In this document: positions 23,653 to 29,241 of the stretch, piece after piece
How the letters are laid out: every line of letters begins with the position of its first letter
Numbering within the stretch: position 1 is the first letter of the stretch
Assembly: GCA_017517985.1 (NCBI GenBank)
Contig: JAFWWX010000267.1
Coordinates: 1 to 29,241 of the forward strand
Reading direction: 5' to 3'
DNA length: 29,241 nucleotides
From: Clostridia bacterium
GTDB lineage: Bacteria > Bacillota_A > Clostridia > Oscillospirales > CAG-382
Notes under the pieces: generated by a model
What the model was told of the DNA's origin: nothing
Seen by the model: the letters and a program-made list of their open reading frames with translations, nothing else
Database searches by the model: none
Made by a program: the position numbers and the translations under genes

Positions 23653-24165
23653 TTACAGAACCAGAGAGGGAGCAGTATAAACTCTTGCTGCAAGCTCTGA
23701 GTTCAGAAGATACAGACTTCTCGGATCAGAGCCGAAAAGCTCAAGCTTTGTTATAAGGTCGTTGGCGTTTGTTTCCTCCTCACCCTGCTCCTTTACAAAC
23801 CAGTCAAGGAACTGCATTGTGCGAAAATCCTTAACCTCATATGCCGCGGCATATATGTCGTTGATAAGAGAGGTTACATATTCCTCATGTTCAAGTCCGG
23901 CTTTTAGAACTTCCATATTGTCACGAAATTCCTTATCAGGTTTTGCAATCGCCTCAAGATTTACCGTCATATTCTCATTCTGAAGATATGTGTAGAACAG
24001 CATTGCGTGGTCTCTTTCCTCCTGCGCCTGAACCATATACCAGTTTGCAAAGCCGTCAAGCCCCTTTGCCTTGAAATAGTTTGAAAAATCGAGGTAGAGA
24101 TACGCGGAGTAAAACTCCTTGTTGATTTGCTGATTCAAAAGTTCGTGTACTTTTTTGTTCATCAT
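23653..24165 (-). CDS. ftnA: Non-heme ferritin
   Basis: 170 residues of the bacterial ferritin family, an iron-storage shell with ferroxidase activity. Ferroxidase ligands are visible: Glu17, Glu50 and His53 in QEERDHAM, Glu94 in the EHEEYV segment, and Gln127 in KEQGEEE. The four-helix length and FANWYMVQAQEE match FtnA-type proteins. There is no heme Met typical of bacterioferritin. GGAG lies 8 nt before the ATG. It precedes rubredoxin and lies 39 bp downstream of the 4Fe-4S protein gene, so all three may be transcribed together. Confidence 0.95.
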   Translation of the reverse strand: MMNKKVHELLNQQINKEFYSAYLYLDFSNYFKAKGLDGFANWYMVQAQEERDHAMLFYTYLQNENMTVNLEAIAKPDKEFRDNMEVLKAGLEHEEYVTSLINDIYAAAYEVKDFRTMQFLDWFVKEQGEEETNANDLITKLELFGSDPRSLYLLNSELAARVYTAPSLVL

Positions 24166-24204
24166 AATAATGTCTCCTTTTAAGTATATTTTATGTAGCT
24201 TTAT

Positions 24205-24903
24205 TTATTCAAGAATCTTTCCGTCGGTGGATATTATTACCACCTGTGCAGGAATATCTTTTCCGCTGTTCATAATTGCACGCCTTACCGCATTTTCAAT
24301 CCCGGAGCAACACGGCACTTCCATTCTTACAATCGTAATACTCTTTATGTTGTTGTTTTTTATTATCGCCGTAAGCTTTTCCGAATAATCCACATCATCG
24401 AGCTTTGAACAGCCGATAAGAGTTATGCGGTTTTTCATAAAATCCTCGTGGAAACCGCCGTATGAAAAGGCTGTACAATCTGCAGCAACAAGAAGATTTG
24501 CTCCGTCAAAATAAGGTGCATTTACCGGCACTAGCTTTATCTGGCAGGGCCACTGGGCAAGACGGCTTGGTGTGTCAATTTGCGCTTTCGTGTATACCGG
24601 AGATGCTCTTTTGATTGACTTTGCAAGAACACCGGGACATCCACCGGGAAGCGTTTGGTGCGTCACTTTAGCTTTAGCTCTTTCTACCGCCTCACTGTTG
24701 TATTCCGGAGCTTCTCTTTCCTCAAAGCTGATAGCCTCCGCAGGACACGCCGGCAGACAATCACCAAGTCCATCGCAAAAGTCTTCGCGAGAAAGAGTTG
24801 CCTTTCCGTCTATCATTTCTATCGCGCCCTCGTGACAGGCAGATACGCACAGTCCGCAACCGTTGCATTTTTCCTTATCTATTTTTATTATTTTTCTTAT
24901 CAT
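24205..24903 (-). CDS. 2[4Fe-4S] ferredoxin-domain protein
   Basis: 232 residues. The N-terminal ferredoxin domain has CNGCGLCVSACHEG (Cys13, 16, 19, 23) and a second motif FCDGLGDCLPACP (Cys43, 49, 53). The rest is a separate conserved domain with WPCQIKLVP (about 118-126), LLVAADCTAFSYGGFH, IGCSKLDD and EVPCCSGIE; these extra Cys residues may hold another cofactor or a thiol site. Similar proteins sit near Crp/Fnr regulators and hybrid-cluster protein genes in Clostridia, so I infer a redox or nitrosative stress role. It is divergent from the Crp/Fnr gene. Ribosome binding site GGAGAGG. Confidence 0.85.
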   Translation of the reverse strand: MIRKIIKIDKEKCNGCGLCVSACHEGAIEMIDGKATLSREDFCDGLGDCLPACPAEAISFEEREAPEYNSEAVERAKAKVTHQTLPGGCPGVLAKSIKRASPVYTKAQIDTPSRLAQWPCQIKLVPVNAPYFDGANLLVAADCTAFSYGGFHEDFMKNRITLIGCSKLDDVDYSEKLTAIIKNNNIKSITIVRMEVPCCSGIENAVRRAIMNSGKDIPAQVVIISTDGKILE

Positions 24904-24965
24904 AATTTTCCTCTCCTGTTTTTTCTTATCACCTCTGCAAAAGCTTACTTTCTGTTAAAATCATA

Positions 24966-24994
24966 TTGATTTTCTGAAATCATTATAGTATAAT
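24966..24994 (+). promoter_or_regulatory. Promoter of the Crp/Fnr-family gene with palindromic operator candidates
   Basis: TTGATT (24966-24971) and TATAAT (24989-24994) are 17 bp apart. A palindrome, TGATTT-TCTG-AAATCA (24967-24982), overlaps the -35 region and has the 5-6-5 half-site geometry of Crp/Fnr sites. A second one, GTTGAA-TT-TTCAAC (25010-25023), lies just after the expected start of transcription. Both lie in the divergent region shared with the 4Fe-4S gene. Confidence 0.6.
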
Positions 24995-25047
24995 AAAAAA
25001 GAAAAGTATGTTGAATTTTCAACAAAAAGCAAAAAAGAGGCGAAAAA

Positions 25048-25707
25048 ATGAAAAAATATTATGATGTTCTTGCAGGATGCATCCTTTTTGACGGAATAGA
25101 CCACGAGGATTTACTCACAATGCTCACCTGTCTTAAGCCAAGAATTGAGAGCTATGATAAAAAATATACCATTCTCGCAGAGGGTACACCGGCAAAATAT
25201 ATAGGTATAGTTTTATCCGGCACAGCGCATATGATAAGAACGGACTACTATGGCAACAGAAGCATCGTGTCAGAAATAAGCCCATCGGAAATGTTTGGCG
25301 AGCCTTTTGCTTGTGCAGACATTGAATGTATACCGATATCCGTCATTGCAAACGAGCCGGGAGAAATTATGCTGATTGACTGTGCAAGGATACTTAACCC
25401 CTGTTCAAGCTCCTGCGGATTTCACAATAAGATGATTTTCAATCTTGTAAAAAGCCTTGCCGAAAAAAATCTTACACTTCACAAAAAAATAGAAATAACC
25501 TCCCGAAGAAGCACCCGGGAAAAGCTTATGACCTATCTATCACAACAGGCAAAGAAGGCAGGCACGAACAGCTTTAAAATCCCCTTTGACAGACAGGAAC
25601 TCGCAGACTATCTCGAAGTGGAAAGAAGCGGTCTTTCCGTAGAAATAGGAAAACTCAAAAAAGAGGGAATCCTTGACTGCAACAAGAATAATTTTGTTCT
25701 TCCTTGA
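25048..25707 (+). CDS. Crp/Fnr-family transcriptional regulator
   Basis: 219 residues. The N-terminal cyclic-nucleotide-binding fold spans about 10-125, with EGTPAKYIGIVLSGTAHM and MFGEPFAC. The dimerisation helix and C-terminal helix-turn-helix (about 165-205, FDRQELADYLEVERSGLSVEIGKL in two parts) follow. It lacks the N-terminal Cys cluster of FNR but has Cys in CSSSCGFH near residues 116-122, a position where some clostridial members hold a sensing group; that role is inferred. It probably controls itself and the divergent 4Fe-4S gene. The ribosome binding site AAGAGGCG is weak to moderate. Confidence 0.93.
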   Translation: MKKYYDVLAGCILFDGIDHEDLLTMLTCLKPRIESYDKKYTILAEGTPAKYIGIVLSGTAHMIRTDYYGNRSIVSEISPSEMFGEPFACADIECIPISVIANEPGEIMLIDCARILNPCSSSCGFHNKMIFNLVKSLAEKNLTLHKKIEITSRRSTREKLMTYLSQQAKKAGTNSFKIPFDRQELADYLEVERSGLSVEIGKLKKEGILDCNKNNFVLP

Positions 25708-25784
25708 TTCTTTTTTAAAAAAGATGCCGTTTTCCGTATCAACAGAAACTTTTTGTAAAAAAATATTATTATAGACTGTTTTCC

Positions 25785-25813
25785 TTGACAATTGTGTGTA
25801 AAAATTGTATAAT
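25785..25813 (+). promoter_or_regulatory. Sigma-A promoter of the ATP synthase operon
   Basis: A perfect TTGACA (25785-25790), 17-bp spacer and perfect TATAAT (25808-25813), the strongest vegetative promoter in the window. The leader to the first gene is about 45 nt. Confidence 0.88.
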
Positions 25814-25865
25814 AGATTAAATATTAAGATTTTTCAAAAGAACAACTTTATAAAAGAGGTAATAA

Positions 25866-26279
25866 ATGAAAAAACCAGACTCTGCCGTAATCCGGGAAAC
25901 CAGAAACATTGCAGTCGGTGTGCTTGCACTGAGTACTGTCCTGCAGCTTGTGTTCCTTCTTATCGGCAAATGGGATAAAACCGTACTTTTCGGCAATCTC
26001 TTTATCGGATTTGCGGTTATCCTTAACTTTTTTCTTATGGGGCTGTCCGTTCAGAAAGCGGTGGCGCTTGAACCGAAAGAGTCAAAAAAGATGGTAACAA
26101 CTTCTATGGCTCTGAGAAATATGATGATGTTCGCCTTTCTTGCCACTGCAGTACTCCTGCCAAAGGCATTCAATATCTGGGCATCACTTATTCCGGTTAC
26201 ATTTCCGAGAATTGTAATTGCCATATATCCTTTATTTGGCAAAAAAACAGATAGCTTTGCCAAAGGAGGTGAGGACTGA
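25866..26279 (+). CDS. atpI: Small membrane protein at the head of the atp operon, AtpI-like
   Basis: 137 residues with four predicted membrane segments (about 14-34, 41-62, 84-103, 106-125) and a charged C-terminus. The sequence has little that is diagnostic, so the AtpI name (a c-ring assembly factor and possible cation chaperone) rests mostly on its size, topology and position directly before atpB. Its stop codon TGA is immediately followed by the ATG of atpB, with no gap. It could be another small membrane protein in the same place. Ribosome binding site AAAGAGG. Confidence 0.7.
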   Translation: MKKPDSAVIRETRNIAVGVLALSTVLQLVFLLIGKWDKTVLFGNLFIGFAVILNFFLMGLSVQKAVALEPKESKKMVTTSMALRNMMMFAFLATAVLLPKAFNIWASLIPVTFPRIVIAIYPLFGKKTDSFAKGGED

Positions 26280-27173
26280 ATGAATAAAAAAAGCCGCAGT
26301 TTTATTGCGGTGGATATTCTGTATATCCTTATGATAGTTCTCCCTTTTGTGTTCGGAATGGCTCTTAAAATTCTGACAAAACCGGAAAGTGTGGGAATTT
26401 CAATCGCAGGTGCACAGATTTACCTTAGCATCCCTTTTCCTGTACAGAATCTTATTATAACCGAGGCGCAGATAAATTCTTGGCTTGTTATGATTGCAAT
26501 TGCAGGAATATGTCTTTATCTTACTCACGGCATATCAGAAAAAGGCGGACTAAAGCGTCAGGTACTTGCCGAATGGGCAGTTGAGGCTTGTGAAAAGCTT
26601 GTGTGCGGTAATATGGGTGAATATTTCAGAGGCTTTGCCCCCTTTATTGCAGCAATTCTCGGACTTTCCGCACTTTCAAGTCTTTCGGCACTGCTCGGAC
26701 TATTCCCACCCACATCAGATGTAAACATCACAGCCGGCTGGGCAATACTTGTATTTATTCTTATAACATACTATAAGCTAAAATGCGGTCCTGTTATGTA
26801 TATCAAAGGACTTTGCAGTCCTATCGCAATGACTCCGCTTAATGTTATAGGAGAAATAGCAACCCCCGTTTCAATGGCATTCCGTCATTACGGTAATGTC
26901 TTGTCAGGGTCGGTAATAGGAGTTCTTATCGCAACCGGGCTTTCCGGACTTTCCCATATTCTTCTCGGATGGCTTCCGGGATTCCTCGGAGAGTTCCCAT
27001 TCCTACAGGTAGGACTTCCGGCGATACTTTCTCTTTACTTCGACCTATTCTCAGGGCTTCTTCAGGCATATATCTTCGCAATGCTCACAATGTTGTATGT
27101 TGCAGGAGGCTTTGATATTGACGAATACGAAAGAAGAAAGAGAAAAAAACAGCAAAGTGCTGTAAAAACCTAA
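26280..27173 (+). CDS. atpB: F0F1 ATP synthase subunit a
   Basis: 297 residues, membrane-embedded stator that forms the ion half-channels. The essential Arg is Arg202 in PVSMAFRHYGN, with Glu192 ten residues before it in PLNVIGEIATP. The last helix region FDLFSGLLQAYIFAMLTMLYVAGG corresponds to the conserved C-terminal helix. The YIKGLCSPIAMTPLNVI stretch and overall length are as expected. The ribosome binding site AAAGGAGGTGAG lies inside the end of the preceding gene, so translation is likely coupled. Confidence 0.95.
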   Translation: MNKKSRSFIAVDILYILMIVLPFVFGMALKILTKPESVGISIAGAQIYLSIPFPVQNLIITEAQINSWLVMIAIAGICLYLTHGISEKGGLKRQVLAEWAVEACEKLVCGNMGEYFRGFAPFIAAILGLSALSSLSALLGLFPPTSDVNITAGWAILVFILITYYKLKCGPVMYIKGLCSPIAMTPLNVIGEIATPVSMAFRHYGNVLSGSVIGVLIATGLSGLSHILLGWLPGFLGEFPFLQVGLPAILSLYFDLFSGLLQAYIFAMLTMLYVAGGFDIDEYERRKRKKQQSAVKT

Positions 27174-27210
27174 AAAAGCAAAAGCGGATTTTCAAAGGAA
27201 AGCATCCTCA

Positions 27211-27577
<367 letters not shown>

Positions 27578-27607
27578 TAAACGGTTTTATCGAAAGGACA
27601 AAACAGA

Positions 27608-28120
27608 ATGAATTTGGAAGTAATTTCCGTTAATTTCTGGAATATAATCATCTCCCTTTTAAACCTTACAATAATGTTTCTTATTTTAAAGAAGCTCCTT
27701 TTCAAGCCTGTACAGAATATTATTGCAAAAAGGCAGTCTGCCGTTGAATCGCAGTATGAAAACGCGGCAAACGCCGAAAAGAGCGCAGAGGAAAACAAGG
27801 CTAAATGGGAAGAAACCTTGAAAAGTGCCGGAAATGAAGCGGATACCATAATAAAATCTGCCAAGGAAAGCGCAGAAAGACGAGGCGACGAAATTGTTGC
27901 CGAGGCAAGAGAAAAAGCGCAGGGCATTATACGCCAGGCACAGAGCGAAGCAGAAATGGAAAAAAGGAAGGCAGCTGAGGAAATCAAAAAGGAAATCGCA
28001 GATGTTTCCACTCTTCTTTCCGAAAGAATGCTGGAGCGTGAAATCAATGCCGATGACCACAGAAAACTTATTGACTCTTTCATAAATGAAATAGGTGACG
28101 GCAATGACACAGATAAGTAA
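27608..28120 (+). CDS. atpF: F0F1 ATP synthase subunit b
   Basis: 170 residues, peripheral stalk. One N-terminal membrane helix at about 9-27, then the KPVQNIIAKRQ segment and a long charged helix rich in Glu, Lys and Ala that dimerises, ending at a C-terminal region that binds delta. The gap after atpE is 30 bp and includes GAAAGGA. It overlaps the start of atpH by 17 bp, which suggests translational coupling. Confidence 0.95.
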   Translation: MNLEVISVNFWNIIISLLNLTIMFLILKKLLFKPVQNIIAKRQSAVESQYENAANAEKSAEENKAKWEETLKSAGNEADTIIKSAKESAERRGDEIVAEAREKAQGIIRQAQSEAEMEKRKAAEEIKKEIADVSTLLSERMLEREINADDHRKLIDSFINEIGDGNDTDK

Positions 28121-28631
28121 CGAATACGCAACAGCCCTTTTTATGCTTGCTCTTGAAAACGGCAATGAGAGGGATTACTTTCGGGAGCTTGAAACCATTT
28201 CCGGAATTTTCAAAGAGGAACCGGACTATATGGAGTTTCTCTCCTGCCCAAGTATTCCGATAAAAGAGAGAACAGACGCTATTGACAAAGCCTTGGGCAC
28301 AATGCCGGAGTATATAGTGTCATTTCTTAAAATACTTTGTGAAAATGCAAGGATAACCTTTTTTGAAGAATGTGTTGAAATATACAAAAAGCTCTTGGCT
28401 GAACACGAAAGACGCACTGTGGCAAATGTCACAAGTGCCGTTGAACTTACGGAGGAAGAAAAGACCGCACTTGCAGATAAACTCGGCAAAAAAGAGGGCT
28501 GTGCGGTCACACTGAACTGCAGTGTCGACCCCTCAATTATCGGCGGTCTTATAATTGAAATTGGCGGTAAAGTTATTGACGGAAGTATCCGTTCAAAACT
28601 TCTCGATGTAAAGGATGTGATAACGAGATGA
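28104..28631 (+). CDS. atpH: F0F1 ATP synthase subunit delta
   Basis: 175 residues. [18 protein letters not shown] at the N-terminus is the six-helix domain that binds F1. The C-terminal part has [13 protein letters not shown] and the conserved [25 protein letters not shown] (shown across about 145-169). I place the start at the ATG at 28104; a GTG at 28095 lies nine bases upstream. It overlaps atpF, and its TGA overlaps the atpA ATG by 3 bases (ATGA). Confidence 0.95.
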   Translation: MTQISNEYATALFMLALENGNERDYFRELETISGIFKEEPDYMEFLSCPSIPIKERTDAIDKALGTMPEYIVSFLKILCENARITFFEECVEIYKKLLAEHERRTVANVTSAVELTEEEKTALADKLGKKEGCAVTLNCSVDPSIIGGLIIEIGGKVIDGSIRSKLLDVKDVITR

Positions 28632-29241
28632 GTTCAAATCCCGCAGAAATCAGTAACATCATAAAAGAACAGATAAAGAATTACAAATCAAGAATCGAAA
28701 TGAAGGAAACCGGCTCTGTTATACTTGTCGGCGACGGTATAGCAAGAGTGTACGGTCTTCGCAGCTGTATGTCCGGAGAGCTTCTTGAATTTGAAGACGG
28801 CTCCTACGGTATGGCTCAGAACCTTGAAGAAGACACAGTTTCCGTTGCACTTCTCTCAAACGATAATGAAATCCGTGAGGGTACTACTGTCAAAAGAACA
28901 GGTCAGGTGCTTTCAGTACCTGTTGGCGAAGCACTTCTCGGCAGAGTTGTAAACGCTCTCGGTTCACCCATTGACGGTAAAGGTCCTTGCGACACAAAGG
29001 AAACAAGACCTGTTGAATCTGAAGCTACAGGTATTATCGAAAGAAAGAGCGTATCAGTCCCTCTCCAGACAGGTATTAAGGCTATTGACGCTATGATTCC
29101 GATAGGCAGAGGTCAGCGTGAGCTTATCATCGGCGACAGACAGACAGGTAAAACTGTTATTGCGACAGACACAATTATTAACCAGAAGGGCAAAAATGTA
29201 ATCTGTATATATGTAGCGATAGGTCAGAAGGCATCCTCAGT
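28628..29241 (+). CDS. atpA: F0F1 ATP synthase subunit alpha (3' end outside the window)
   Basis: 204 codons are visible. The beta-barrel N-terminal domain includes [16 protein letters not shown] and [26 protein letters not shown]. The nucleotide-binding domain has [24 protein letters not shown] sequence, with the Walker A GDRQTGKT at 169-176, the alpha-type Gln in place of the beta-type consensus. The gene continues beyond the right edge, and the operon probably carries on with gamma, beta and epsilon. ATGA overlap with atpH. Confidence 0.98.
   Translation, partial: MSSNPAEISNIIKEQIKNYKSRIEMKETGSVILVGDGIARVYGLRSCMSGELLEFEDGSYGMAQNLEEDTVSVALLSNDNEIREGTTVKRTGQVLSVPVGEALLGRVVNALGSPIDGKGPCDTKETRPVESEATGIIERKSVSVPLQTGIKAIDAMIPIGRGQRELIIGDRQTGKTVIATDTIINQKGKNVICIYVAIGQKASS

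Noticed and set aside
23345..23680. A 111-codon plus-strand reading frame
   Set aside because: It lies antisense to rubredoxin, which is only 52 residues but is unmistakable on the minus strand.
25708..25725. CTTTTTTAAAAAAG palindrome after the Crp/Fnr gene, considered as a terminator
   Set aside because: Pure A/T stem with no loop and no GC core; too weak to support as a terminator.

Overview
The window reads as a chromosomal core region of a low-to-moderate GC, Gram-positive, spore-forming anaerobe of the Clostridia (an Oscillospirales/Ruminococcus-like organism is my best guess, by inference). The grounds are a full-length SpoIVA with a sigma-E-like promoter, strong GGAGG ribosome binding sites, rubredoxin, ferritin and clostridial 2[4Fe-4S] proteins, a DUF4830-type protein, and an F-type ATP synthase whose rotor subunit carries a Na+-type motif. 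No transposase, phage gene, CRISPR array, rRNA or tRNA gene is visible.

Layout. 1-1.2 kb: the 3' part of tadA and a DUF4830-like membrane-anchored protein, ending at a strong bidirectional terminator. 1.25-5.45 kb (minus): an apparent operon rlmB -> a large acidic membrane protein -> mscS-type channel. The large protein has P-type ATPase architecture but a destroyed phosphorylation motif. 5.6-8.1 kb: a flavin-reductase-like protein, an EamA transporter and rsmG. 8.1-9.95 kb: a compact QueG-like Fe-S protein and a ParB/Noc-family protein with a hairpin-rich leader. 9.97-12.7 kb: a xylose-isomerase-like TIM barrel protein, a HAD hydrolase and an NrnA-like DHH phosphoesterase. 12.7-15.4 kb (minus): ybaB-recR, a second EamA transporter and a small basic protein of unknown function. 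15.4-20.5 kb (minus): the operon U32 peptidase-like protein -> dus -> mnmG, with a near-consensus promoter. 20.7-23.3 kb: an orphan mreC flanked by palindromic non-coding DNA, and spoIVA convergent to it. 23.4-25.7 kb: ferritin -> rubredoxin, a 4Fe-4S protein, and a divergent Crp/Fnr regulator, forming a redox/iron group. 25.8 kb to the end: the ATP synthase operon atpI-like-atpB-atpE-atpF-atpH-atpA, driven by a perfect sigma-A promoter; atpA runs off the window.

How the genes fit together. Seven genes are predicted or likely RNA-modification enzymes (tadA, rlmB, rsmG, queG-like, dus, mnmG, U32), most of them directed to the anticodon or to the ribosome. Some genes usually found together near oriC in Firmicutes (mnmG, rsmG, noc/parB) are present but separated and in opposite orientations. 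The items most worth a second look are the pseudo-P-type ATPase encoded between rlmB and mscS, the two-carboxylate Na+-type c subunit with a C-terminal extension, a 123-bp MITE-like nested palindrome after mreC, and competing hairpins that cover the ribosome binding site of the ParB-like gene.
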